NCBI GenBank assembly: GCA_038277395.1
Contig: CM076190.1
Span: 252,809,989 to 252,873,988, forward strand
From: Dryocosmus kuriphilus
Lineage: Eukaryota; Arthropoda; Insecta; Hymenoptera; Cynipidae
Direction: 5' to 3'
Length of the DNA stretch: 64,000 bases
The position numbers and the translations under genes were made by a program. Below the pieces are notes generated by a model. The model was given only the letters and a program-made list of their open reading frames with translations. It was not told where the DNA came from and did no database searches. Of the stretch, positions 24,145 to 36,110 are shown in pieces. Position 1 is the stretch's first letter; each line of letters starts with the position of its first letter.

Positions 24145-24368
24145 CTAGGTGTATTTAGTATGGTCGGGAAGTTAGGTGAAGATAGCACTGTGAAGCACTT
24201 CCTAGGATATTAAATAATTTAGGCGCGAAATTGAAATAAAATATCTGCGTAAGTTTGACCTGGTTTCTAGTTTTAAAATTGCCATTGTTTTAACATAGCA
24301 TTTCGAAAAATGGAAGCGATCACAGCGCCATCTTCGCCTGATTTACCGACCATACTAAATACACCTAG
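24145..24368. mobile_element. MITE with 23-bp perfect terminal inverted repeats (E3)
   Basis: The ends begin CTAGGTGTATTTAGTATGG and finish with the exact reverse complement. Weaker pairing extends to about 48 bp (GAAGATAGCACTGTGA against TCACAGCGCCATCTTC). At 224 bp with no ORF, it lies at the apex of the E2 palindrome, directly abutting E4. Confidence 0.8.
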
Positions 24369-25085
24369 GGTGCGTTCCAGGCGACCACCCGGGTGACTTG
24401 GCGGGTGAACTAAGAAAGTGGGCGGAGTTCACTAAGGTGAAGAAGAAGGGGTACGGTAGAATGAACGGCTTCGGGTGTATCATCAGGTGTATATTCGAGT
24501 GTTTGCCGCGTAATATTTGAGGTTATGTTGTACAAAAATTTCTGCACGATCCACAGTGATATTCTTACGATCAACACTCGACACAGTTCGACACTCCAAA
24601 ATGCTCTATAATAATCGAATAACAACAGACTCTGCGTCCTTTGACACTGTTTTGACCTACACATCCCGGGGCCCCGGCCCAGGGCTATAAGCGAAGAGGC
24701 CCCATAATTATAAATATTCGTTTGTCGATTTTATAAATTTATAAATAAATAAAAAATAAATAATTGTTTTCTTCATTTTCAAATGAATGTAACTTTATAT
24801 AAAATGTCTCAAAGTATTATGTAAACTATACATATTGCTTCGATGTTTACAATATTATTAAATTTAATTATTTCGAATCTTTCGAATCGCCGCCAAAATT
24901 TCATTCTTCGCCCGCAGCCACCTACCTCGTTTCGTAAGGTGAAATTGTCACTCGCTGGGTGACCCCCACTCTTCACTCGAGTGACTTCTGAACGGTTCAC
25001 CCGAGTGCACCCATAAGTTTACCCACCACCGTTGAACGACTTTGGGTGCACCCGGGTGCACTCGGGTGGTCGCCTGGAACGCACC
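24369..25085. mobile_element. GC-richer TIR element (E4)
   Basis: The terminal repeats begin GGTGCGTTCCAGGCGACCAC and end GTGGTCGCCTGGAACGCACC, perfect over 23 bp. Short CCTAG/TCTAG words flank it. The base composition is richer in G and C than the surroundings (for example CCCGGGGCCCCGGCC near 24665), which marks it as foreign to the palindrome it sits in. Short ORFs inside do not resemble a transposase, so it is probably non-autonomous. Confidence 0.72.
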
Positions 25086-25882
25086 TCTAGATGGAAAACA
25101 ACTACTTCGTAATTGACCGGAAATTGTGTACGACAAGTGGAATTTATGGGACATGCATGTTATGGCCAATGAAAATTCGCAAACATAAACAATAGGTTCA
25201 ATGGAAATTATAGGAATTAAAAATTATGATAAATGATAATTCGGTGAAATAGAAGTTAGACCATACTAAGTCCGAGAATATGGTAACTATAACAAACGAA
25301 ATTTCGGATCAATAAAACTTAAAGTAAATGACTATTAGAAAAACTAAAAATTAGGTTATATTCACATTAGGAAAAATGAAAGTTATAGCAAATTGTAAGG
25401 CGCAAGAATAAAACTGAGGTCATATTCAAATTTGACCAAATAATAGTTATTTTACATGATAGTTAGGATATGTGATGTTTGGTTTAATCGAAAATTATTG
25501 TAGAGAAACATTACGACAAATGGAGATTCGTGCAAATAAAAACTAGGTTATGTGTTCTTTCGGAAGAATCTAAATTATAGCGCATGAAAATTTGTAAAAA
25601 TAGAAGCTAGATTAAATGAAAATTTATAAAAACGAATATTATGGTGAAAAAGCCTTCTGAAATTGGGAAATTATGACAAATAAAAATTCGGACCAATGAA
25701 AATTATGGTTAGTGACAAATCAGAGAAATAACATTAAGGTTATTTGGAAATTTGGATAAGTAAAAATTATCGCGAATGGTCATTCGGTTACTTAATTTTC
25801 CATCACATGAAAGTTATGTCACGCGGGATTTGGGGAATATTTACGCGCCTCAGCAAATGGTCGTTTGTAAACGGTAGCCAAG

Positions 25883-28225
25883 ACCCCCGTGAAGTTGGCC
25901 CCCTGAAAACAAAATTTTTTTAATTTCCTTTTTGCATACGTTTGTACGTCGTTTGTACTGTTTGTATATTCAATATTTCCGTTTGTACCCTTCTGGTTAC
26001 CAAATTAGGGTGAAAACTAATTTCGGGGGGCTAACTTCATGCATCCCCCTGAAATTCAAATTTTTGAAATTTTCCTTTTGCATACGTTTGTACGTCGTTT
26101 GTACTGTTTGTACATCCAATATTTTTGTTTGTACCCTCTTGATTGCCCAACTACGGGCAAACCAAAATTTCGTGTCATCCCCCCGAAATTCAAATTTTTC
26201 AAATTTTCCTTTTGCATAAGTTTGTACGTCGTTTGTCCTCTTTGTACATCAAATATTTTCGTTCGTTGCCTATTAGGTGCCCAGCAAGGAGAAAATCAAA
26301 GTTTCGTGTCGTCTCCCCGAAATTCAAATTTCTCAAATTTTCTGTTTGCATACGTTTGTACTGTTTATACATCCGATATTTTTATTTATGCCCTGTCGGT
26401 GGCCCATCTGTAGGCAAATAAAAATTTCGTAATAGATTTTTGTTGAGCGACACCCACCCCCGCCAAATTTGTTCGTTTACGTGAAAAAAAGCCTAGTAAG
26501 TTATTTTTTCAACTTTAGTACGTACCGTCGAGCCTTTGAAATTAACACGGGGTTTTAAATGGGAAAGCTTGTTTTTCGAAAAATGGAAAAAGGAAGTACT
26601 TCTTATAAACTTTTTGTAAATTAAAGTATAGTTACGTCCTAATGAATAAGATGACACAAAATGCAATAGCCAACGTTAAGAGTAATAATAAATAATCTTT
26701 CACGTTTTTGCGAATCTCATGCACGATGTCGCTTATTACTCAGTACTTTCTGATCCTATATTGTTTAAGCAAAATCTTTTGTTTAAAAAAATTTTTCAGT
26801 ATGTTATGGATATTTTTTTTTTTCAGATCATGATGGTTGAACGTGAATAATTTTTCAAACTCATTTTGGGTAATAAGTATCAAAGTCCAATTATATATGA
26901 TTTTAATAAAAAAAGGACAATACTTTACATAGAGCAATTGAATTTAATTGTTGAAACAAATCATTACTGTTTATGCAATGTAGGTTGTTCGTTTGGAGAT
27001 GAGGAATACTGAATAATAAGCGATATGGTGTAGGAGATTCGAATAAACTAGAATCTTCTCCACCTTCACTGCGAAAAGGCGCAAATGAATGATTATTAAT
27101 TGTTTAAATAATTGCTAGATATAGTTATAGGAAAAACTATTACTTTGAACATCCGATAATTGTGTCATTAATTCCAGAAAATAATTATATTCAACGCTGT
27201 AAAGGAAAAAGTTGTTTGAAGAAATTAAACTTATTTAAGTAATAATCGAATATCCTTTAAAAAAAAACTCTTGCCTTTCATAAAATGAATCAATTACACT
27301 CCAAAAATAATAATATTTTACTATTCATAGAGAAAAAGAAATTTTGAAAACAAATAATATTTGTTTAAGCAATTATAATTTTTTTGTAAAGTGCTTGGAA
27401 ACTTATCACTTATAGATTAAAAATAATTAATGTCGAAAAGGTCCAAAATATACCGTCTTTAGTATGAAGTTGATAGAAAACTGCTATCTTGGATGTTTTG
27501 GGCATTTTCCGGGGACAATAATAGGGGTTTGGGGGAGCAAAATTAAAAGTTTATTGATGGATATTATTCCCTGAATAATCATTTAGAGATGACAATACTT
27601 TAATTTACACAAATTTTATAACAAGTACTTTTCGAGCTTTTCCCATTTAAAAACCCGTCTTAATTTTAAAGACCCTCGGGTATGAGTGCAAGTAGAAAAA
27701 AAAATTACGGAATTTCCTTTTCCGGACAACAAAAGATTGGGGTGATTGGTCGCCAAAAATCGAAAGTCGAGTGGAAAAGTAGACTGGGATACATTGGAGG
27801 ATCTCTATAATTGCCCGTGGCTGGGCAATCAAGAAGGTACAAACAAAAATATTGGATGTACAAACAGCACAAACGACGTACAAAAACGTATGCAAAAGGA
27901 AAATTTGAAAAATTTGAATTTCGGGGGCATGACACGAAATTTCGATTTGACCGTAGCTGGGCAATCAAGAGGGTAAAAACGAAAATATTGGACGTACAAA
28001 CAGTACAAACGACGTACAAACGTATGCAAAAGGAAAACTTTGAAAAATTTCAATTTCGGAGGGATGCGTGAAGTTAGCCCCCCGAGATTAGTTTTGTCCC
28101 TAATTTGGTAACCAGAAGTGTACAAACGAAAATATTTAATGTATAAACAGTAGAAATGACGTACAAACGTATGCAAAAAGAAAATTAAAAAAATTTTGTC
28201 TTCGGGGGGCCAACTTCACGGGGGT
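25883..28225. mobile_element. palindromic TIR element with perfect 9-bp target duplication (E5), inserted in E1
   Basis: GTAGCCAAG occurs at 25874-25882 and again at 28226-28234, exactly bracketing ends that read ACCCCCGTGAAGTTGGCC and, inverted, GGCCAACTTCACGGGGGT. Inside the termini are tandem ~130-bp units: about four at 25900-26430, and about three in the opposite orientation at 27815-28210. Each contains CATACGTTTGTACGTCGTTT and CCCCGAAATTCAAATTT. The centre (26430-27640) has no coding sequence. A perfect 9-bp duplication points to a Mutator-like transposase acting in trans. Confidence 0.82.
25900..26430. repeat. ~130-bp tandem repeats in the left arm of E5
   Basis: Four degenerate units are spaced about 130 bp apart, each with TTTGCATACGTTTGTACGTC, a GTACATCCAATATTTTCGTT word and a CCCCGAAATTCAAATTTTTC word. 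The long overlapping ORFs through this segment and its mirror at 27815-28210 are by-products of a repeat length that keeps a frame open. They are not genes. Confidence 0.8.
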
Positions 28226-29399
28226 GTAGCCAAGTAACCCATTGGTGTGTCAATTCAGTGATTCAACCACAGACAATAATGCGCGCCAAAGCGTTTGGAG
28301 TTTGAAATAAAAATGTAAATGTATCTTAAAATTAAAGTACTTTAATAAAATTCATCGATTTTTAAAATCTCGGTTTGAAAATTTGTAGAGTTCTATTTGT
28401 GTTTTTTTTGTACAGATTGATTCTAAATTTCTTCTTTTTTTCTGTTTTTTTCTCTAGTTAAAATTGACTTAAGTAATATTAGATAAATAAATACAAAAAA
28501 AACTATATATCTTGAAACCGAAATTTCAAAAACTTTCAATTTGATGAAAGTACTTTAAAATAAAAATATATTTAGTTTTTTATTTGAAACTCCAAACGTT
28601 TTGGCGCGCATTATCGTCTGTGTTTGAATCACTGAATTGGACGCCAATGGGTTACTTGGTTACCGTTTACAGACAAACATTTGTTTACCAATCTTACCTG
28701 AGCTAAAAAATTGTACCCAATGTTCTTGTCCGTCATAAACACTTTTTGTTCTTTTTTACGACTTTTTTTTAGAAATTAGTTATTTGAAACTGTAATTATT
28801 TTGTAACGTTGGTCTCTCTCCAATTTTTTTGAGGTAACTAATAATTTTTAAAATCTTCTTCTAATATCAACAATTACATCGTAGAATTAGAGGTAAATGT
28901 GACTTCGAAATAACACCTTTCTTTGACCATTGATTCTTTAGATTATGTTTTTACTTATTAAAAATTATTTTCAAATTAGTTTTATAGTTTGGACCTGAAG
29001 AAGACACACAGTTAAGGATCAGAACGTTGTTTCTTTGAACTGAGAATTAAAATAAAGATTTTTTCATTCAAAATTGAAACAAACATCTTCTTTTATTTTG
29101 GAGTAATTGAAGGGAATAAAGACCGAAGAAGATGTGAAAGGATTTTTCCGTGAGGAAAGTTAATTTTTTTCCAAGCTGACCGTCGATAAGATAGAACGTT
29201 TTAAACTTTCGGTTGGAACGGTAGATCGCCCTTGTCCGCACTGTGGTCATCCTCCGAGAGCAGGAGGTACAAAATATACCAAAAATATAAACCTTACAAA
29301 ATATACCTTTCCATGATGGCTGTGCCTCCAGATATAAAATCTCTTCGGAAGGAATAATTGCAAAATGTTGCTCATCATTTTCCAGATCTAGTTCTCCTA

Positions 29400-30234
29400 A
29401 TACTGTGTTACAAAGTGAAACACTTGAAGCACTTATGTCTAAATTATTAGAAAAAAATGTTTTGGCTATAAGTGAGAACTGGATAAGAATGAGGAAGATT
29501 TCAACACTACCATGCATAATCTATCTAGAAAATTTGAAGCCACAGATGATTTTGTGGATCCTACCAAGACTCGACTGGATATTGTGGAAGCAAAGTTATC
29601 AGATATAGAAAACGTCAGCTCATCTATGGAAACAAACGCAATTGTGTCTGAAGTCCTGGATCGTCAGCTTAGAGCGAGAAATGTAATTTTATATAGAATT
29701 CCTGAATCCTATCCAACCACAGCCGAGTTGAGAATTACTGATGATAGAACCAAACTAATTGACATTTTTGCCATAGCTAAAATTTCACTGGATGGGTTGA
29801 AAATTTATAGGGTGAACAAAAAAACTCATGATAAACCTAGGCCAACCCAAGTCATCTTCAATGACGCTGGCTTAGCCTTAAAGCTACTTAGGTTAGGTTG
29901 GTTGTAAAGCAGCTTAGCTGAACCTCTGCCTTTTATGTACACACTTTTACTTCTTTTTTGTTTGGCTTTCCTGTAAAGCATTGTAATTATTTTGTGGCAC
30001 ATAATAAAGATATATTATTATTATTATTATAATAAAAAATCTATATATGATACCCCGTATAGATTCCATATCGACCAGACTGTAATGCAGAGGGAACAGT
30101 TCAAAAAGCTGAAATCAGACTTACAAGAGCTTCAAAATAAAAGGCAAGTTGATAGCACCATCCGCTTTTTTATTGGTCTTCCAAAAATTATCAACTTCCA
30201 ACCTAACAAAGGTCCACCAATTACAAAAAAGTAA
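29400..30234 (+). pseudogene. LINE ORF1 (gag-like nucleic-acid-binding protein), broken
   Basis: The segment at 29512-29907 reads RQLRARNVILYRIPES, then KIYRVNKKTHDKPRPTQVIF. This is the RNA-recognition-like region of jockey-type ORF1 proteins (arN(l/v)ifyxvPES, RxGK...RPRPxxVxF). After the insert at 29893-30032 it resumes with KKSIYDTPYRFHIDQTVMQR, the usual basic C-terminal part. The coiled-coil start is decayed. This protein would bind element RNA. Confidence 0.68.
29893..30032 (+). mobile_element. short retrotransposed insert with (TTA)n tail inside LINE ORF1
   Basis: About 140 bp breaks an otherwise continuous ORF1 frame. It ends TGGCACATAATAAAGATAT followed by (TTA)n, the look of a 5'-truncated LINE 3' end or a LINE-tailed SINE. 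It starts GGTTAGGTTGGTTG. No A or B box of a Pol III promoter is visible, so a truncated LINE tail is the better guess. No clear target duplication is seen. Confidence 0.5.
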
Positions 30235-30359
30235 GGAAAGTCTCGCCAAGGTCTCCAACTTCCACGTCTATCAGTATATCCGTTTACTTCCAAAATATGA
30301 AAGGATTCAGAACGAAACTGCGGGATTTAGGAAACGCCTTCTCAGGCTCATCTAATCGG

Positions 30360-31281
30360 TAGGATGTCACCGTACTTACGAAAACTTGGCTATACCCTGG
30401 CATTAGTGACGCAGAACTCCGCCTAAATAACTATCACGTTTTCCGGGCAGACAGATCTTCAAGTACTAGTGCTCTTGAAAGTGACGGTGGTGTGCTTGTA
30501 GCTGTAAGTAATGACCTACATTATAACTTCATATCTACCTCAGAAAACAGTGTTGAACAGACTTTTATTAAAGTTAAAGTTCCTAATATAGATCATATAA
30601 TTAGCTCCAATTACATTACTCCTGCTTCGTCACGTGAAGTTTACCTAAGCCACTGTACTAAAATTAACAATATCGCTATTAGACACCCCCATGCTAAGCT
30701 CTTACCTCTAGGTGACTAAAATTTACCTGGGATCTCATGGTCAAACGACGAGTTATGTGCCTCAATGTAACCAGAACCCTTAGTTAGTGGCCTAACGCAC
30801 AACGCAGCAGAAACTATTGTAACCGCTTAAGAATTCTTAAACCTTAAGCAATTAAACGAAGTATAAAATAGTCTAGGCACAGTCTTGGACTTAGTATTTT
30901 ATTATATTCAGGGACTATGTATACAGGTAGCAATTGATCCCTTAGTTCGCTGTATTCCGATTACACAATCAGAATTGAGGATGATATAGAAAGTAACGCA
31001 ATGACCTTTTGGCACATCGTTAACATCAAACGTTATAAAACATCCGTTCCAACAGTCATAACTCACAACAAAGTAGAAATAAGCAGTAGAAGTGAAATCC
31101 CCCCCATTTTTGTAGATTATTTTTAATCAGATGATACTATTGGCAATTTTTCTTATGGCTTAAACGATCTTGCAAACAATAATGAAGTATCTACAATACA
31201 ACTAACTTCACAAAAAGTCTCAAATAAGGTAAATATCCTTGACCCGCATAAAGGCGCGGGATCTGATGGTGTACCTTCTCG

Positions 31282-31284
<3 letters not shown>
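30360..31284 (+). pseudogene. LINE ORF2, endonuclease and RT start, broken
   Basis: Decayed frames contain DGGVLVAVSNDLHYN (near 30490) and a stretch to 30719 with ISSNYITPASSREVYL, the middle of a jockey-type endonuclease. The final segment reads ILDPHKGAGSDGVPSRF, the conserved GPDGIP-type entry to the reverse transcriptase, where the second LINE has inserted at 31285. Confidence 0.65.
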
Positions 31285-31319
<35 letters not shown>

Positions 31320-34300
31320 GTGTACCTTTGCAAACTCGGATGTTCATTGCCTCAGCTACCCAAATCCGCCACGCACCTCTATCCTGTTCATCCACCATCT
31401 AGTTTAAATAATCATGTACTAGCTCTTTCAGATCGTCCCTCACTCTTTTCTCCCATCTGTTTCTCGGTCTGCCTAGAGGTCTCTTAATAATCGGTTTGCC
31501 TCTTGAAACTTTCGCCACTGTTCTCTCGTTGCCCTTGCTACATGTCCAGCCCAGCTGAATTTGCGTACTTTCCTTATTTTATTAAAACTTACTGACCCGT
31601 CGAGAACATGCATCTCATCATTATGCAGTTCTCTCCATTCGCAAATCTCTTCGTCACTCTTTGGCCTATAGATTTTTCTAAGTACTCTATTTTTTTCGAA
31701 TACACTAAACCTGTTCTCCTCTCCTTTCGTCAGTGCCCATGTTTCGCACCCGTACATGAGGATCGGCATTATTATCGTTTTGTAAATTCTTGCTTTGATG
31801 TTTCTAGATAACGATCGCCATTTTAGTAATGTATTTGCAGCATAGTAGCACCCATTGCCAGCGTGCAGCCACCTATTGATTTCCGTTTTAATGTTATTGT
31901 CGCCAGTTATTACAGTCCCGGGGTATTCAAAACTCATTAACTCTTTCAAATTTCATATTTCCGGCCATTAGATCCCCCTCTTCATTGGATTTTTTCTAAT
32001 CTGCCGACGGTCAAATATTTTGTCTTCGATTCACTAATTTCTAAACTTATTTTCTTGGCTTTTGTGATGAATATTTCTGCATTTTTAGCTACCGTTTTTT
32101 TAAAATCTCAGAGTAAGTCGAGATCATCCGCATATTCCAGAATTTGTATTATCCCATTAAGGGTAGCACTGGGCGTATTCGTTTGTACTTGTCTGACCGC
32201 GTATTCTAAAACTAAGTTGAAAAGAATGCACTAAAGTGCATCACCCTGTTTCAATCCATCGCGGATCAAAAACTCTTCAAATAAACTCCCTTTTACGCGT
32301 ATTCTACCCCTACTACCGCTTAAGCAAACTTCGATAAGTCTAACCAATTTCCTTGGTGCACTCAAGTACTCAAGAATAAAGTACATTCGAGCGCATACAA
32401 CAGAGACGTAAGCTTTTTTGAAGTCGACAAGTGGCTGATGTACATGCTTAAGTAAATTCCCACCTCTTTTCTAGCAGTTGTCTAATTGTAAAAATTTGAA
32501 CGCTTGTAGACCGGTTTCGGCGGAATCTGCACTGGTAATCTCCAATGATTTACTCAGTAAAAGGGGTCAGTCCACTTGAGATTACATTGTACAGGATCTT
32601 ATATTGCGAAGGCACAAGTGAAATTCCACGAAAATTGTTACAATTTGTTTTATCGCCTTTTTTAAAAGTGGCTATAGTTACAGAGGTAATCCATTCCTCC
32701 AGTACACGTTCTGTTTTTCATATTGTGCATATTAATTTACAAATTAGCCTTGTGAGGCGAGGGCCCCTATTTTTTATCAGTTCTGACAGTAGATCGTCCA
32801 TGCACGCGGCTTTGTTATTTTTCAGCTTCTTTATGGCCACTTCTATTCCTTTATCAGTAGCTCATCAATTAGTAGATCAGCAGTGCGTATTTTACCGAGA
32901 TTAACTTCAACGGGGGCCTCACGTACGTTCAATAGTAATTCGAAATAGTTTTTCCATAAATTTAGTCTCGCCATCGCATCAGCTACTAGATTGCCATTTT
33001 CTTCCATCATTACTTCTGTTCTACTTAGAAAGCCTTTCCTTATAAAATTGATTCCCCTGTACATATCCCGCGGGTTATTTTGTTTATTATGCGTGTTTAT
33101 TGCTAGTATTTCATTCTTTTGCCACTCCCTTTTCTTGGATCTGTAAAACCTACTTTTAATTTTACTAACCTCGAGGTACTTCTTATATGTTTGATCGCAC
33201 TTATTTTGTAAACAAATTTCGTTGGCCTTCGTTCGCTTTTCAAACCATAGCTTGCACTCTTCGTCGAACCACGGTTCGCTTTTGGTTACTTTGTTTAAAC
33301 CTATAGTACTTTTCGCGGCTGTCTTTATCGCCCCTTTCATATTGCACCGCAGTGTTTCCGGTTCCTCCTCACAATTTACCTCTATCGTCTCCCTGTTTTT
33401 GAAGAGCATCGAAACTATTAGAAATCTTTACTTGATAATTCAATATTTCTGTTGGCATGATAGACTTATCTATATTGAAACGTACTGCTGGCTCTGGAGG
33501 GATAATTTTCATATTTAACGCTACTCTAGATCTTAGCTTCACTATCATGAGAAAGTGGTCTGAACATAGATCCGCTCCCCTGTACGATCTTACATCGAGA
33601 ATGTTTGTATGACGTCTTCTGGCAATTAAAACGTGATTAATCTGTGTGTGGATGATAACATTTGGTGATGTCCAGGTGGACTTATGTATATTTTTGTGCT
33701 TGAAATATGTGCTTTGGACAACGAGGTTCTTTGAAGCTGCAAAGTTTATTACTCTAGTCCCATTATCATCACTGACTTAATGCAAGCTTTCGGACCCTGT
33801 TGTAGGCCTGTATATCGATTCTTTTCAAATTTTCGAGTTGAAGTCTCCCAATACTATTTTCGTGTCAAATTTCGAGAACTGTTTAAGAATTTGTTCTACT
33901 GTTTCTTAAAAAATATTTTCAGTATCTTCGTCTTTGTCATCGGTAGGGCAGTGTACGTTAATTAGCACCTGTTTGCAGAATTTGGCCTTCAGTACTATAT
34001 ATGATAACCGGTCGTTAATGAATTGCATATCGTTAACCGCTTGCAAAATTCGTTTATTGATAGGAAACCCGGTCCCCAGTTTGCACCCTTTAGCTCCCCC
34101 ATAGTGAGAAGTGCAGTTTTCCTTAGCGATTGATTCGTACTCGCCCGACCAGCAGGTTTCTTGAGTGCTGTTATATCAATATCGTATTTTTTGCTATCTC
34201 AATGAGTTCGCTAAATCCTCTAGTAATTAAACTATGCGTGTTCAGATTTTCTGCCTTAAGATATTTTATTGTAGTTGTTTTCCTTCGGAAGCTAGCCATA

Positions 34301-34835
34301 ATAGTTTTAAGAAATGCCGCACGTTAGAGATCCTGTTACGATTGCAGGTGTGTTCGCCGTCCCAGGATTGATAACTCCCATACCTCCCTAGGTCTAAGTA
34401 TCGGAGCTTACCGTCTTTAACATGGACATTATCAACATCTCATCATACATATTACGGTTTCTGCCACGTAACCTAACTTCCCCCTGCAAGGCAGTGCGCC
34501 ACACTGGCATCAATACTACGCTCACCCTACAGGCGAATAATACCACACATCCCTTGCGGGCAGTGTCATCGCTGTGATGTCCAATGGAGTAGCAGGGTTT
34601 TTCTCTTATAAGATTTTCAGTTTTGGTGCGGGTAGCGTTTCTAGGTGAATACACGCTGTTTCTCGGGTCACCACACACTCGACTTGTTCCTGTCGGCTGT
34701 CGGCGACTGCTTATTCTTGTATTCGCAGATAACCTCAGAAGCTGTCCTACCTCAGTGGCCGTTCCTGTATCCGCAACCTGAGAATAAGTTGCCTAGTGGT
34801 GAGAGGATGCAACCGAGAAGCCTTGGTTTTTAATA
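31285..34835 (-). mobile_element. LINE (APE-endonuclease, (TAA)n tail), copy 2, nested
   Basis: Colinear with the copy at 7433-12348 from the 3' tail (TTATTATT at 31287-31318) to the 5' end (CAACCTGAGAATAAG near 34780). Minus-strand frames include SEPWFDEECKLWFEKR (33409-32843) and YGCETWALTKGEENRF (31949-31473). The RT palm near 32120 is decayed. It is about 3.55 kb with no mariner inside, which gives the empty site for the mariner at 9608. It splits the jockey-like LINE. Confidence 0.82.
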
Positions 34836-34868
34836 GAATATGAATCTTTTACCGTTAAAACTTTACGG

Positions 34869-36107
34869 ATGATATGCAATCACTCACTAAGAACCGGAGT
34901 CTTTCCGAAGCGCAGAAAGGTTGCCATAGTTATTCCGGTACGTAAAGCTGGTACGCGACAACATGTAAATAATTATAGACCTATACGTATATTGAACGTA
35001 GTTTCTAAGATATTATGCAACATAATCGCATATTTTCTCAAAAGTTCGTTTAGAAATATCTTGCCAGATCAGCAGCATGGTTTCCGCTCTCGTGGATCCA
35101 CAATCACTAGCCTCACACTTTATAAACAATACATTACAAGCTGTATGGATTTAGGTAATCAGGTAGATTCTATTTATACAGACCTCTTTAAAGCCTTCTA
35201 TAGTGTTAATCATGTTCTACTTCTGTCGAAACTAAAAGCTTACTTACTTTACTACTAGAGCACCTTTCTAAATTTGGTTTAACAGCTACTTCAAGGAGAG
35301 GTAACAAAATGTAAGAGTAGGATTATTCGGATCTTATATTTACTGCCCAATTCGGGAGTCCCCCAGGGCTCGCACCTAGGTCCGATACTGTTTATTATAT
35401 TTATTGATGACATCACTCAAGTAATAACTTTCGGGAAACTCTTGCTCTATGATGAAGATTTGAAATTATTTTCTATGGTAAGATCTACTAAGGACGCTCA
35501 ACCTGTACAAAGAGATTTAGATAGTATCAGTCAATGGTGTCAAATAAATGGAGTGTCCTTTAATGCCGATAAGTGCCATGCTATCACATTCTCGCGTAAA
35601 TCTACAATTATTGAGAATCAGTATCGCATATACGGATCTCTTCTACAGAAAGCTGCAAGCATAAATGTCCTAGGCACAATATTTAGCTGTGAACTTACTT
35701 TTCCAGAGCAATTTAGCAATGCGGTCTTCAAAGCTTTGAAAATACTCGGACTTATACTTCGTGCCTCTAAAGATTTCTGCCAAATAAAAACCTTGGAAAT
35801 GCTTTATGTGTCCTTAGTTCGACCCATACTAGAATATGCTTCAGGAATATGGGCCACGTACCAAAAAGACTATAAGGATGAAATTGAGTTGTTTCAAAAT
35901 CGTTTCATGCGAGCGATTGCGCTTAAGTTAAAGATCACTAGAGAGACTGGTTACCTTAACACTTTAAACGAAATACTAAAACACGAATCTTTAGAAGATA
36001 GAACATTTTTTGCAGATCTAATATTTTTACACAAAATACAAAATAGCTTCATTGATTGTCGTACGATATTACAACAATTTCCATTCTCAGCACCGATGAT
36101 TCAATAA
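34869..36107 (+). pseudogene. LINE ORF2, reverse transcriptase and C-terminus, broken
   Basis: The frame at 34869-35258 has VNNYRPIRILNVVSKI and PDQQHGFRSRGSTITSL. A gap follows containing NSGVPQGSHLGPILF near 35350, and 35442-36107 carries QRDLDSISQWCQINGVSFNA and LVRPILEYASGIWATYQ. These are standard jockey-clade motifs. The YADD box is degraded to YDED near 35443. The end of the reading frame at 36107 is probably the natural terminus. At least two frameshifts are present. Confidence 0.8.
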
Positions 36108-36110
36108 ATG

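Larger units (their letters stand above)
23383..25851. mobile_element. palindromic TIR element with ~9-bp target duplication (E2), inserted in E1
   Basis: Inverted arms of about 765 bp start GAGGCGCACGAATATTCC and end GAATATTTACGCGCCTC. They stay alignable to the centre, where CGGTCAATTTCGAAGTAGTT faces AACTACTTCGTAATTGACCG. The 9 bases before (ACCAAACGG) and after (AGCAAATGG) match at 7 of 9, as expected of a worn target duplication in the outer element. A 9-bp duplication with long TIRs is a Mutator-like trait. The arms consist largely of degenerate CATAATTTTCATTT words. The centre holds E3 and E4. Confidence 0.72.
22895..29160. mobile_element. outer palindromic element of the nested cluster (E1)
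   Basis: The left arm (about 22895-23382) and right arm (about 28680-29160) are strong inverted repeats. For example, TTATTTCGAAGTCATATTTACC pairs with GGTAAATGTGACTTCGAAATAA. The left arm continues after an insertion at 25852-25882 and after a second at 28235-28460, towards a centre near 28450. Removing the two insertions leaves a continuous palindrome of about 1.4 kb. The inner pair at 28235-28310 and 28590-28670 (GTAACCCATTGG, TTCAGTGATTCAA) belongs to the same element. Its outer ends and target duplication are not defined. Confidence 0.72.
29160..36110 (+). mobile_element. jockey-like LINE, interrupted by a second LINE
   Basis: Plus-strand order: ORF1 (about 29400-30234), endonuclease (about 30360-31000), start of reverse transcriptase to 31284, then a foreign LINE (31285-34835), then the rest of the RT and C-terminus (34840-36107). 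The frame content on the two sides joins logically (HKGAGSDGVPSRF before, SFTVKT...FNHSLRTG-like after). ORF1 is also split by a 140-bp insert. The 5' start is not defined and may abut the palindrome E1. Many stops and frameshifts make it inactive. Confidence 0.8.

Noticed and set aside
24410..25169. Possible genes inside element E4
   Set aside because: Short frames with no transposase motif and no duplication; composition follows the element's terminal repeats.
25932..26421. Long overlapping cysteine- and aromatic-rich ORFs, mirrored at 27647-28176
   Set aside because: All frames are produced by the ~130-bp tandem repeat of element E5; the same peptides recur unit after unit in several frames.
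25900..28210. CRISPR-like regular repeat
   Set aside because: Spacing is regular, but units are ~130 bp, degenerate and eukaryotic tandem repeats without unique spacers; no cas genes are present.
29068..29517. 149-codon minus-strand frame
   Set aside because: It spans the arm of palindrome E1 and the antisense of LINE ORF1, so it is unlikely to be a gene.
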